The notes below the pieces were generated by a model. It was given only the letters and a program-made list of their open reading frames with translations. It had not been told where the DNA came from and did not search any database. From the NCBI RefSeq assembly GCF_015644585.1, contig NZ_JADOBI010000003.1, forward strand, positions 186,001 through 250,000: a stretch of 64,000 nt of DNA. Reading direction: 5' to 3'. Position 1 is the first letter of the stretch, and every line of letters begins with the position of its first letter. Made by a program: the position numbers and the translations under genes. Shown here piece after piece: positions 34,230-44,051 of the stretch. Source of the stretch: Rahnella laticis (GTDB lineage: Bacteria > Pseudomonadota > Gammaproteobacteria > Enterobacterales > Enterobacteriaceae).

Positions 34230-35387
34230 TTAATAGATGACTTTCTTACTTTCATTAAACGCTTGCCACTTTGTTTTAATATAGTCATCCAGTTCACTGT
34301 GAAAACGTTCCTCAGAGAACCGCAATGCATTGTTGCGGCAATTCACTGGCAGGAACGATTCCTGAATGGTCTCGAAGTGCAAAACAGCGCGCAGGAGTGA
34401 ATCTGCCGTCTGCTCCGCAAAGAAAATACCGGTAGGATTTACTTCGCCGTAAGGCCGGATGGACTCCAGCACGCCGCCTTTGCCAAAAGCAATAACCGGC
34501 GTACCGCAGGCCTGCGCTTCAACCGGCGTGATGCCAAAATCTTCTTCGGCAGCAAAAACGAACGCCTTCGCACGACGCATATGATCCTGCATGACCTCGT
34601 CCGGCTGATACCCTAAAATCTGGATATTCTTACCCGCCTTGGCCTTTATTTTGGCCATCTCAGATCCGTCGCCAATGACCACCAGCTTCTTATCCGGCAT
34701 CTGGCTGAATGCTTCCACAATAATATCGATGCGCTTGTAGGGCACCATACGGGACGCGGTAAAATAGAAGTCGTCTTTATTTTCCTGCAACGTAAAACGG
34801 TCCACGCTCACCGGTGGATAAATAACATCTGCATCACGCCCGTAGACTTTTTTAATTCTCCGCGCGATGAAATGTGAATTAGCAATAAAATGGTCCACGC
34901 CGTTGGCGGTACGGCAATCCCAGATACGTATTTTGTGCAAGAACCATCGTGCTAATTTTCCCTTAAGGCCTTTATCCAAACCGGCTTCCCTGAGGTACTG
35001 ATGCTGAAAATCCCAGGCATAACGTATCGGAGAATGGACATAACTGATATGCAGCTGGTCGGGCCCGGTGAGAACCCCTTTTGCTACGGCATGGCTGCTG
35101 GAAAGAATAATATTGTGCTTTGTGACATCCAGCTGCTCGATGGCTAACGGCATCAGCGGCAAATATTGCTGATACTTTGTTTTTGCATACGGAAGCCGTT
35201 GAATAAAAGATGTCTTTACATCTTTACCGTAAAATTGTTTTCTGGATTCATCAGAGAGAAAATCAACAACCGAATAAAGCTCAGATTCAGGATAAAGTTT
35301 TATAAATTCTGCAATAACTTTTTCTGCCCCGGCAAAAGTCACCAACCAGTCAGCGACAATCCCAACACTCACTTCATGTGACATCAT
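34230..35387 (-). CDS. GT4 glycosyltransferase, WbaZ-like (probable mannosyltransferase)
   Basis: 385 aa, GT-B fold. N-terminal VGIVADWLVTFAGAEKVIAE, middle YVHSPIRYAWDFQHQYL, and the C-terminal nucleotide-sugar domain with FTASRMVPYKRIDIIVEAF and the E-x7-E motif EEDFGITPVEAQACGTPVIAF in part. This pattern is that of GT4 WbaZ-type enzymes that use GDP-mannose. It sits next to manB and manC, which make that donor. Cytoplasmic, acting on the lipid-linked EPS repeat unit. Linkage is not predictable from sequence. Confidence 0.85.
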   Translation of the reverse strand: MMSHEVSVGIVADWLVTFAGAEKVIAEFIKLYPESELYSVVDFLSDESRKQFYGKDVKTSFIQRLPYAKTKYQQYLPLMPLAIEQLDVTKHNIILSSSHAVAKGVLTGPDQLHISYVHSPIRYAWDFQHQYLREAGLDKGLKGKLARWFLHKIRIWDCRTANGVDHFIANSHFIARRIKKVYGRDADVIYPPVSVDRFTLQENKDDFYFTASRMVPYKRIDIIVEAFSQMPDKKLVVIGDGSEMAKIKAKAGKNIQILGYQPDEVMQDHMRRAKAFVFAAEEDFGITPVEAQACGTPVIAFGKGGVLESIRPYGEVNPTGIFFAEQTADSLLRAVLHFETIQESFLPVNCRNNALRFSEERFHSELDDYIKTKWQAFNESKKVIY

Positions 35388-35528
35388 TAAAACCTCATAA
35401 ATTATTATTTTGGTATGATGATAAAAAATATAAATAAGAGTAAACGCGAAACCTCTCGGAAATTAAAAGTGAATAATACGAATAAGAGAGTGAGCTGTAT
35501 TACTCACCAGAAAATATTTTACAGATAA

Positions 35529-36911
35529 TTACATACTGCGGAGAATAGAAAGGATCCTTCTCGTCTGTTCCTGCATCAGTTTTGAATTAGCCCTGGATTC
35601 CACATTCAGACGCACAACCGGTTCCGTATTTGAGCTGCGAAGATTAAACCGCCATTCATCAAACTCAAGGCTGATACCGTCCGTATGATCGACGTGAATC
35701 GCTTCACCTTCATACACCGCCAGCACGCGCGCAATAGATTCTTTCGGCTGATGCAGAAAACTGTTTATTTCACCCGAAGCCGGATAGGCAATAATGCGGT
35801 CATTAATCAGTTGCCGCAGGGACTTGCCTTTTACATGCAGTAATTCCGCGACAAGAAGCCACGGGATCATCCCGCTGTCGCAATAAAAGAAATCACGGAA
35901 GTAATGATGGGCGCTCATCTCACCGCCGTAAACTGCATCTTCCTGGCGCATACGTTCTTTAATAAAAGCATGGCCGGTTTTCGACATAACAGGCACGCCA
36001 CCCGCTCCGCTGACAATATCAATGGTATTCCAGCTTAAGCGCGGGTCGTGGATGATTCGGGATTGCGGATATTTTTCGAGGAAAGCGTCAGCTAATAACC
36101 CGACAATATAATAGCCTTCGATGAAATTCCCCAGATCATCAAACAGGAAACACCGATCAAAATCACCGTCAAACGCAATCCCCATATCGGCGTTGTGTTT
36201 GATAATGGCGTCCGTAGTGTCCTGACGACATTCTGGTAATAGCGGATTGGGGATCCCGTTAGGGAAAGTGCCGTCTGGCTGGTGGTGGACTTTGATAAAC
36301 TCAACCGGCGCACCGGCCTGTTTGAAGCGCGCTTCGATGGCATCAATAACATGCCCCGCAGCGCCATTACCCGAGTTAATGACCAGTTTCAGCGGGCGGG
36401 TAAAATTCTTTAAATCGACATAACTGAGTAATTTGTCGATATACGCATCGAGTACCGACGCTTTTTCGTAGGTTCCACGCTGAGCAGGATCGGCAGGTGA
36501 AAAATTGTTCTCTTCTGCCAGACGTTGTATTTCCCCAAGCCCGGTATCGCCGCTTATAGGTTTAGATTCTTCACGAACTAATTTCATGCCGTTATAGTTC
36601 ATCGGATTATGGCTGGCTGTCACTTCTATTCCGCCATCCAGTGCCAGATAAGACGTCGCAAAATAGATTTCCTCTGTCCCTGTCACACCAATATCGACAA
36701 CATCTGTTCCTGAATCCTGCAAACCATTCGCCAGTGCCAGTTTTAACGCTTCACTGGTTAAACGAACATCCCCGCCTACTACCATCTTTTTTGGTTTTAA
36801 ATATTCACCGTAAGCCCGACCAATCCGGTAAGCAATATCTTCATTAAGTTCAACGCCCAGTTCACCGCGAATATCGTAAGCTTTAAAGCAGGTCAATTTA
36901 TCTGACATCAT
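35529..36911 (-). CDS. manB: Phosphomannomutase
   Basis: 460 aa alpha-D-phosphohexomutase. N-terminal [12 protein letters not shown], phosphoserine loop [14 protein letters not shown] (~97-110), metal-binding [11 protein letters not shown] (~243-253), sugar-binding [12 protein letters not shown] (~324-335) and the C-terminal phosphate loop [12 protein letters not shown]. Converts mannose-6-P to mannose-1-P, feeding ManC. Eleven bases downstream of manC, clearly co-transcribed. Also called cpsG in colanic-acid clusters. Confidence 0.95.
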   Translation of the reverse strand: MMSDKLTCFKAYDIRGELGVELNEDIAYRIGRAYGEYLKPKKMVVGGDVRLTSEALKLALANGLQDSGTDVVDIGVTGTEEIYFATSYLALDGGIEVTASHNPMNYNGMKLVREESKPISGDTGLGEIQRLAEENNFSPADPAQRGTYEKASVLDAYIDKLLSYVDLKNFTRPLKLVINSGNGAAGHVIDAIEARFKQAGAPVEFIKVHHQPDGTFPNGIPNPLLPECRQDTTDAIIKHNADMGIAFDGDFDRCFLFDDLGNFIEGYYIVGLLADAFLEKYPQSRIIHDPRLSWNTIDIVSGAGGVPVMSKTGHAFIKERMRQEDAVYGGEMSAHHYFRDFFYCDSGMIPWLLVAELLHVKGKSLRQLINDRIIAYPASGEINSFLHQPKESIARVLAVYEGEAIHVDHTDGISLEFDEWRFNLRSSNTEPVVRLNVESRANSKLMQEQTRRILSILRSM

Positions 36912-36922
36912 TCATCCCCAAA

Positions 36923-38344
36923 TTAACAACGACCATAGTGATCTTGTGTACGGACAATATCGTCATCCTCCAGATAGGAGCCTGACTGAATTTCCAAAAG
37001 CTCCAGCGGGATCTTTCCGGGGTTCTCCAGCCTGTGCTGCGCCCCGATGGGAATAAACGTTGACTGGTTTTCAGTCAGCAGGAAGTTCTCATCATTAATT
37101 GTGACTCTGGCCGTTCCTGAAAGAATGACCCAGTGTTCAGCGCGGTGATGATGCATTTGCAGGGAGAACTGACCGCCCGGTTTAACTGTTATTCGGTTAA
37201 CATGATATCTCGGGGTATTAACCACAATATCGTTTCTGCCCCACGGGCGATAAGACTCGCGATGCAAACGATATTCGCGGCGCTGAGCACTCTTTAAATA
37301 TTCAACGACTTTTTTAACGTCCTGCACCTGGGATTTATCAATAACTAAAACGGCATCCTTGGTATTAACAATAACAAGATTCTCAACGCCAATTGCCGCC
37401 ACAAGTTTTTCATCGGTATTGATATAACAATTCTCAGCATTATGGGTAAACACGTCGCCGGTAACGGCATTCCCGGCGGTATTCTTATTATTGACATCCC
37501 ACAATGCCGCCCAGGAACCAATATCATTCCAGCCCGCATCTAACGGAACCACAATGGCATCAGTCGTTTTTTCCATAACCGCATAATCGACAGATTCATC
37601 CGGGCAGGCCGAAAATGATTCCTTATCTACGCGGATAAAATTCTGCTGCTGATCAGGTTCCAGTGTTTCGATAGCTTTCAGACAAGCTTGCAGAATATCT
37701 GGCCGGAAGGTGGCCATCTCTTCGAGAAAACGTTTTGCCCGGAACAGGAACATCCCGCTGTTCCAGTAATATTCCCCTGTCTCGAGATATTGCAGTGCCG
37801 TCGGTAAATTGGGTTTCTCCACAAAACGTTGCACACGAAAAACAGATTCCGCGTTACTGCTCAGTTCCATTCCACGCTGAATATACCCGTATCCTGTTTC
37901 AGGGCCGGTCGGCACAATGCCGAACGTTACCAGCTTCCCCTGCTCGGCAAACGGAATGGCATTCTGCACCGCCTGATGAAAGGCTTCGGGATTTTCAATC
38001 ACGTGGTCAGCGGCCAGAACCAGTAATAAGGGATCGCTGCCTTCATCGATTGCACTGAGCGCCGCCAGCGTAATCGCCGGCGCAGTATTACGCCCCACAG
38101 GCTCCAGGATAATATTTTTTGATAACCGGTTAATCTGCCGTAATTGTTCAGCAACAAGGAACCGGTGCTCTTCATTACAAATAACCAAAGGTTCAGAAGC
38201 CCCTAAACCATTTAATCGCGTGACAGTTTCCTGCAACATCGATTGCTCGCCATGAAGACGAAGAAATTGTTTAGGATAAAGTTCACGAGACATTGGCCAT
38301 AAACGACTGCCGGTACCACCGGCCATGATTACTGGAAGGATCAT
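36923..38344 (-). CDS. manC: Mannose-1-phosphate guanylyltransferase / mannose-6-P isomerase
   Basis: 473 aa bifunctional type II PMI/GMP. N-terminal pyrophosphorylase motif [37 protein letters not shown] and FVEKPN; C-terminal cupin (~365-460) with RPWGRNDIV and [17 protein letters not shown] for the metal site. It makes GDP-mannose from mannose-1-P and GTP. Within the EPS operon this supplies the two GT4 enzymes. Confidence 0.95.
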   Translation of the reverse strand: MILPVIMAGGTGSRLWPMSRELYPKQFLRLHGEQSMLQETVTRLNGLGASEPLVICNEEHRFLVAEQLRQINRLSKNIILEPVGRNTAPAITLAALSAIDEGSDPLLLVLAADHVIENPEAFHQAVQNAIPFAEQGKLVTFGIVPTGPETGYGYIQRGMELSSNAESVFRVQRFVEKPNLPTALQYLETGEYYWNSGMFLFRAKRFLEEMATFRPDILQACLKAIETLEPDQQQNFIRVDKESFSACPDESVDYAVMEKTTDAIVVPLDAGWNDIGSWAALWDVNNKNTAGNAVTGDVFTHNAENCYINTDEKLVAAIGVENLVIVNTKDAVLVIDKSQVQDVKKVVEYLKSAQRREYRLHRESYRPWGRNDIVVNTPRYHVNRITVKPGGQFSLQMHHHRAEHWVILSGTARVTINDENFLLTENQSTFIPIGAQHRLENPGKIPLELLEIQSGSYLEDDDIVRTQDHYGRC

Positions 38345-38610
38345 GATTACCTCGACGAAAAGATACTGCTCTAACTTCTGAGAGATTAGTGTGATAAGCC
38401 ATGAAGTAGACTATACATTTAAAAGATATATCGAGATCGAGATAAAATAAAATGCGTAATGGAAAATAATAATTTCATGTCGAATAAATTATAATCCCGC
38501 ATGATAAAAATTATATAAATCGAAAAAATGTTTGATCTTTTCATGCCAAATCAATTCAGGCCAATAAAATATCAACCTTATTCTCTGAATTACATTATCA
38601 AAAATAATAA

Positions 38611-39840
38611 TTACTTTGCTAAATCCATGTTGCATTTCCTGCTTCCCTGAATATGCCAAGAGGTACAAAGCCCCAATATAATAAACAGATTTGTTGCAGT
38701 GGGAGGGAGCCAATAAGCACCATCTGACAATGATGCTGAAAAATATGCTATAAATGGGAGGACGTATGGAGATTTCACTATTAATTTTAACTTTGATAAA
38801 ACAAAAAAAACATAGAAAATCAGTATGGGCAACCCTAGTATTTGTAAAATAGCAACAGGTAAAACTTCATAAGCCTCCTCAAACTCTTTGCTGTAAAAAA
38901 GCATTCCGTTAACCAAGACCCAGGGATTATTACCAACGAGAGTGACATATTCTTTTATTTTTTCAATTCGACCGCTCCCTTCTGACAGATCTCTGTTAAA
39001 TAATCTCTCCTGGATTATTGTAAGAAATATATTATCAGTACTAAACATAACAGTTAATATTAGTGCAAGTATTAGCACGCCGAACCAAAACATCACAACT
39101 GTACTCCCAGAATTATTTTTTGATGTGAAGAACATCCATAAACAGCCAACAATTAAACCGAGGTAGATAGAAACAGACGCAGTCAGCAATACGACAATGC
39201 ATAAGAAAATCATCGGGAGCATTATTTTTTTATTAGCAGACCTGTTATTCGCTATCACTGAATATCCAATAAGTAAAAGGTTAGCACCAAATAAGTTACC
39301 ATTTTGGTATGTCGAAGTTGCTTTTAAATAACCAATTCCCCAGATCATGTTATTCTTACCCGCTAAAAAGTCATGCGTCATAGCATCTTGATAATTAGCT
39401 GTTATTCCAGGGATCGTGACATTGTAGTCACCAAATATTTTTTGCATTAATGCATAAATAACAAGAAGGTAAAATATGACTGCAATATGTTTCTTCCACT
39501 CTTCAGAGTTTTTTATTTTCAAAGCACCGTAATAACATAAAAATGAAAAAAATGAAGTTATGTATGCAATTACAGATGCAAATCCGAGATATCCATTTCT
39601 GTAGTAGTCGGCCCCGGCAAAAGATAACTGATTAAACAAAAACATAATACATATTAGACTAAAAGCCAACAAGACAAAAAGAAGATCTGTTTTTCTTTTT
39701 AAAACAAATATTAACCCAGATACCATAAAGTAGAAACTACTTATAAGTGATACATAAAGCGGAAACCCTCCAATCTTGGCTCCTGCTTTAGGTAAAGCAA
39801 ATGTCATAAATAGCAAAAAATTTTTTAACCTAATCATCAT
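38611..39840 (-). CDS. wzy: Wzy-like EPS repeat-unit polymerase
   Basis: 409 aa integral membrane protein with about ten to twelve hydrophobic segments and a longer polar loop around residues 120-190. Very low sequence conservation is usual for Wzy; the call rests on topology, on position among wzx, GT and manCB genes, and on there being no other polymerase in the cluster. C-terminal part has LPPTATNLFIILGLC. Strikingly AT-rich compared with manC and wzc. Acts in the periplasm with Wzx and Wzc. Confidence 0.75.
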   Translation of the reverse strand: MMIRLKNFLLFMTFALPKAGAKIGGFPLYVSLISSFYFMVSGLIFVLKRKTDLLFVLLAFSLICIMFLFNQLSFAGADYYRNGYLGFASVIAYITSFFSFLCYYGALKIKNSEEWKKHIAVIFYLLVIYALMQKIFGDYNVTIPGITANYQDAMTHDFLAGKNNMIWGIGYLKATSTYQNGNLFGANLLLIGYSVIANNRSANKKIMLPMIFLCIVVLLTASVSIYLGLIVGCLWMFFTSKNNSGSTVVMFWFGVLILALILTVMFSTDNIFLTIIQERLFNRDLSEGSGRIEKIKEYVTLVGNNPWVLVNGMLFYSKEFEEAYEVLPVAILQILGLPILIFYVFFVLSKLKLIVKSPYVLPFIAYFSASLSDGAYWLPPTATNLFIILGLCTSWHIQGSRKCNMDLAK

Positions 39841-39865
39841 AATTCCTGAAGTGATAATTTGAAAT

Positions 39866-41245
39866 TTACTTTTGAAGTATTGTTGAAACCGTTACTGAAT
39901 TAGGTACCTGTCTTTTCTCAACAGAATTATCTCTTATGATTGGTAAGATCTCTGAATCCCTATACATTAAAATATTTATACGATATATAGAATCATTCAA
40001 AAACCATTTGTTATCGCTGAAAACATCATTACTCTCTAATATAAAACCGCCGTCATTTTTAAGCACACTTGACACATTAACAATAAACGTATTTTCATGT
40101 GGCGGAATGTTAAATTTAAATTTGTTTTTTGCAATCTTCATCTCGCCATTATTTGGACTAGTAAGAATTAACAAGGTATTTAAAAACTTATTATTCTGAA
40201 CAAGAAGTTCATTTACTGAGCCATGTTGAGTAAATGAAGATATAACACCATCGCCAATAAAATAGTTACTAATAAATTTTATGTTTGTATTGGTTTGTTT
40301 AAGCGTTGAATTGAAAATAGCAACAACGACATTGCCTTCTTCGGATGAAACTGTTGTATTATTCTCAAAGAGAATATCATTGCAGAGAAAGAATGTGGCA
40401 AGCCCACCATGCCTAAAATTTTTCACTATGTTATTAATAGCCGTAGACCTATTGCATCCTTCAAAATCAATTCCAACATCGCCTCCTTTTTCAAGGTAGT
40501 TTGAGTCAATAGTAACATACTCCCCCATTGAGCCCCAGATGCCACCTTGTTGAACATTACTTATACTGTTTTTTATTATTCTAATGTTACCTGTTTTTCT
40601 TTCTTTATATACCGCCCCATTCTTTTTGGGGTTAGAATCCCCCCCCCAAAACAATATGCCATGATAGTAACCATCAACAATACATTTTTGACACACTGAG
40701 TTTTTAGTATATCGCAATGCAATAAAAGCCTTTTTGGTGTTAACATTTACTGTCTTTCCACGACATTCAGTGATGTTCAAATTCATATTGATGTCAGTAT
40801 TTCTTATTGCATCATAGTTTTTTGTCACGTTAGAAGATAACAATCGACAACCAATACAAAATAGTTCATTTATTGATATGTTTTTTGACCCATTTTTAAT
40901 GCTAATAACCTCTACCACATCATCATCTGCTTTGAATATACCGCCACTAATTTCAATATTCTCTGATCCATCGATTAAGAACAAACAATTTTTATTATCT
41001 TTATTCTTGTTGAGAGTAAAATATGCATTTCTTGAGAAAATTAATTTACTATTTGAACGAAGTTTAATTGAAACTACATCTATGGAGTAATTGCCATCTG
41101 GGATATTTACAGGTTTATTTTTTGAGATAAGATCTATTATCAAGCCGGTTATATTAATAAGTTTTTTATTTTCCAATGCATAAGAAAACTTTTCTTTAAA
41201 AGCTATAATAGGTAATATCAATCTTAAGAACAACCTCCTATTCAT
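39866..41245 (-). CDS. Right-handed beta-helix protein of the EPS cluster
   Basis: 459 aa. Repeated short strands separated by Asn-rich turns (VTIDSNYLEKGGDVG, STAINNIVKNFRHGGLA, DILFENNTTVSSEEGN) are characteristic of pectate-lyase-like parallel beta-helices; the N-terminus (NRRLFLRLILPIIAF) may be a signal sequence. Such proteins in polysaccharide clusters can be depolymerases, lyases or epimerases, but I see no catalytic motif that decides. Lies between the GT4 and wzy genes, low GC. Likely periplasmic or exported. Confidence 0.65.
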   Translation of the reverse strand: MNRRLFLRLILPIIAFKEKFSYALENKKLINITGLIIDLISKNKPVNIPDGNYSIDVVSIKLRSNSKLIFSRNAYFTLNKNKDNKNCLFLIDGSENIEISGGIFKADDDVVEVISIKNGSKNISINELFCIGCRLLSSNVTKNYDAIRNTDINMNLNITECRGKTVNVNTKKAFIALRYTKNSVCQKCIVDGYYHGILFWGGDSNPKKNGAVYKERKTGNIRIIKNSISNVQQGGIWGSMGEYVTIDSNYLEKGGDVGIDFEGCNRSTAINNIVKNFRHGGLATFFLCNDILFENNTTVSSEEGNVVVAIFNSTLKQTNTNIKFISNYFIGDGVISSFTQHGSVNELLVQNNKFLNTLLILTSPNNGEMKIAKNKFKFNIPPHENTFIVNVSSVLKNDGGFILESNDVFSDNKWFLNDSIYRINILMYRDSEILPIIRDNSVEKRQVPNSVTVSTILQK

Positions 41246-41340
41246 ATTACACCTTTTTATAAAAAATCTATTTTTTAATAAAAGAATGACATTTAAAAAT
41301 AATAATCTACCTTTTCATTTCGCGATGGTGCATTACACAG

Positions 41341-42444
41341 TCACTTCAAGATTTCAGAATATAAATTCAATTCAGCAAGATAAGTCTCTTTAGGTGAAAA
41401 TCTATCGATTATAAATTCTTTTGCTTTTAATTTTATATTATCATTATTTTCTTTAACTAATTTAAGTCTCTCGGATAATTGCTCTATATTTCCAAGTTCA
41501 TAAAGATACCCAGTAATTTCATTTTCTATTAACTCTGAATTCCCACCGGAATTTGATGCAAGAACAGGGATTTCGTATAACTGTGTTTCAAAAATCACTC
41601 TCCCTAAGGGCTCTCTATCTGAAGGTACACAAACTAATTTAACATCATTCAACTGGTCTCGAACATCAGAGATAAACCCTGTAAACTCAACGCGATCTTG
41701 CAGGTTCTTATCTTTCGTAAATTTTCGTATTTCCTCATAGTAATCCTTGTCCTTTTCAGTACTCCTTGGCTCTCCGATAAAACGCAGTTTTACAGAGGGG
41801 TCATTCATTAAGAACAACGCCTTTAACACTTCCATTTGGTTCTTAACATCGGTAATTGCACCAATTACCGCAATTACATATGTACCATCATTGTTAATAT
41901 TTTCAATATTTTTTTGTTTTAAAAACTTCAAATCCAATGGATTATATATGACTTTAATTTTAGACAATGAATTAGAAACACGATCAAATGTTTTTTTTAC
42001 ATATTCAGAGTTTGCCAGTATTACTGTTGAGAGTTGATAAATGATATTGTCTACATAGCCATGATTTGACAAATCAATACCGCATCTTGCTCGGAAGATA
42101 GTTTTTCTCCCTCTTAGCCTGAATGATGGCATAGCAAATAAACCATCATAAAATGTATTGCAATGGATAATAGAATAATTCTTACTTTTACTTAATGTTC
42201 TTAATGCTAAATTAATTCCACCAAGAAATCGTGAGTTAAATGGTTTGCTATTAATATATTTAATCTTACTTTCACTTACTCCTGATTTTAATAACTCTTT
42301 TTTATACTTGTTATTATCCTTATCTATTAAAATATTGAAGTCTATTTTATCATTTATTTTTTCTAATAAAGCGATTAAACTCCTCTGACCTCCAGCAACA
42401 TCATGGCATGTATCAACGTATAATACCTTCTCTCTTTTCATCAT
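41341..42444 (-). CDS. GT4 glycosyltransferase
   Basis: 367 aa. N-terminal VLYVDTCHDVAGGQRSLIAL with the glycine-rich acceptor loop, middle IYNPLDLKFLK, and donor-domain motifs VIAVIGAITDVKNQMEVLKA, FTGFISDV and E-x7-E in SDREPLGRVIFETQLYEIP. GT-B family 4. It adds one sugar of the EPS repeat unit at the inner face of the membrane; donor unknown. AT-rich, serotype-specific block with wzx and wzy. Confidence 0.88.
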   Translation of the reverse strand: MMKREKVLYVDTCHDVAGGQRSLIALLEKINDKIDFNILIDKDNNKYKKELLKSGVSESKIKYINSKPFNSRFLGGINLALRTLSKSKNYSIIHCNTFYDGLFAMPSFRLRGRKTIFRARCGIDLSNHGYVDNIIYQLSTVILANSEYVKKTFDRVSNSLSKIKVIYNPLDLKFLKQKNIENINNDGTYVIAVIGAITDVKNQMEVLKALFLMNDPSVKLRFIGEPRSTEKDKDYYEEIRKFTKDKNLQDRVEFTGFISDVRDQLNDVKLVCVPSDREPLGRVIFETQLYEIPVLASNSGGNSELIENEITGYLYELGNIEQLSERLKLVKENNDNIKLKAKEFIIDRFSPKETYLAELNLYSEILK

Positions 42445-42549
42445 TTCATCCCATTTAAATTCTTAAGTTAGAATATTATTATCAAAAATCAAAAAATCGA
42501 CTGAAACATATTCGCGCTGCTATTTATCACATATGAAAATAGCATTCAG

Positions 42550-43995
42550 TTATTTTCTTTTAATAAACTTAAATCTAGCATAATTTAATACCTCCCACAG
42601 AGAGTCAACTTTAAAAATAATGCAACATATTATATAAATGGAAGCACCAACAGAAATCTTAACAAGGATGTCAATAAGTCCACCATCAAATGAAAAGTAA
42701 TTTGTAGATAAAAACATCAAGAATGTAGCAGTGATAACAGGAAAAACATCTTTTAATTGTCTGAATGCACCATATCCAAACAACTTCCCAGGGTAATAAG
42801 CATTGATGAAGAAATAAAAAATGGATACAACAAAATTACTTATCACCATATACTCAAGTCCAAATGGCGCTGAAATAAACAAACCTAATATTGTCAAAGG
42901 TAGCTTTATCAAATCAATTTTCAAGTAGAGGTCAGAACGTCCGACAGCATTCAAAAGATTTGCGTTTATTGCACCAAGTGGGATAATCATACGAGAAAGA
43001 GATAACCACTGAATAATAAACACCGATGGTAGCCATTTTTCCGTCAAAAATAACCTGACAAAGGGTTCAGCAATTACGACCAACCCGACCATACAAGGGA
43101 GTACAATAAATGCCGTCATATCTAAACTTTTCTTATATATCTTCAGAAGCCTTTGTCTGTCGTCTTGAGCATCTGCCATAACTGGGAATAAAACACCTTG
43201 CAGCACATTGAATAGATTAACAGAAAGTAGATCCGGAAGATTACGTCCTTGCGAATAGAACCCGACTTCTTTACTTGTGAATATTCGTCCAATCAAGATT
43301 GAGTACGAATTATCAGATAAAACAGCAGCTAAACCAGCCAGAAAAACCTTAGAACCGAAGCTGAAAAGTTCTTTTGTTCTGGAAAATGAAAACTCCAGAC
43401 TGGGTCTCCACTTTGATATTATAAAAAATAAAATTGTAACTATAGCTGAGTAAATAATTGCCTGATAAATCAATGAAAATACACCATAGCCTGCATAGGC
43501 CAAATAAATAGCAAATACTCCGCTAATTAAAACAGCCCAAAAATTCACCAGAGTTTTTAGTCTAAAATTTAGTTCAATACTCAGCTTGGCAATTTGCACT
43601 ACGCTTAACGATTTAATCACTATACTAATAGATAGTAGCCTGATTACTTCTATTAGCCTATCATCTTTATAAAAACTTGCTATCTCCGGAGCAAACCAAT
43701 ATAGCAAGATATAAATAATCACACCTAATGTAAGATTAATATAAAAGACAGTCGAGTAGTCTAAATCTGTACGGTCCTTTTTTTGTATCAATGCCTGTGA
43801 AAAACCTCCATTTATGATTACATCTGACAGGACTAAAAAAACAGCAACCATTCCTACAAGTCCGTACTCTGCGGGTGTAATCATTCTGGCAATCATGATT
43901 CGAATTACAAACTGCCCGCCCTGTACCATAAATCTTTCAACGGCATTCCAAATCAATCCTGAAATAGTCCGTTCTTTTAAAGTTCTTGTTGTCAT
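42550..43995 (-). CDS. wzx: Wzx-type lipid-linked oligosaccharide flippase
   Basis: 481 aa, about 12-14 membrane spans, MOP/polysaccharide transport superfamily close to WzxC: N-terminal GLIWNAVERFMVQGGQFVIR and IMIARMITPAEYGLVGMVAV, FSQALIQKKDR, SQGRNLPDLLSVNLFNVLQG and FLTEKWLPSVFIIQ. It flips the undecaprenyl-linked repeat unit to the periplasm for Wzy. Follows wzc by 56 bases. Confidence 0.88.
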   Translation of the reverse strand: MTTRTLKERTISGLIWNAVERFMVQGGQFVIRIMIARMITPAEYGLVGMVAVFLVLSDVIINGGFSQALIQKKDRTDLDYSTVFYINLTLGVIIYILLYWFAPEIASFYKDDRLIEVIRLLSISIVIKSLSVVQIAKLSIELNFRLKTLVNFWAVLISGVFAIYLAYAGYGVFSLIYQAIIYSAIVTILFFIISKWRPSLEFSFSRTKELFSFGSKVFLAGLAAVLSDNSYSILIGRIFTSKEVGFYSQGRNLPDLLSVNLFNVLQGVLFPVMADAQDDRQRLLKIYKKSLDMTAFIVLPCMVGLVVIAEPFVRLFLTEKWLPSVFIIQWLSLSRMIIPLGAINANLLNAVGRSDLYLKIDLIKLPLTILGLFISAPFGLEYMVISNFVVSIFYFFINAYYPGKLFGYGAFRQLKDVFPVITATFLMFLSTNYFSFDGGLIDILVKISVGASIYIICCIIFKVDSLWEVLNYARFKFIKRK

Positions 43996-44051
43996 GTGAT
44001 ATTCTAATTAGTTTTTAGATTAAATGATTCATTGCCATCCTTGGCGTACTC

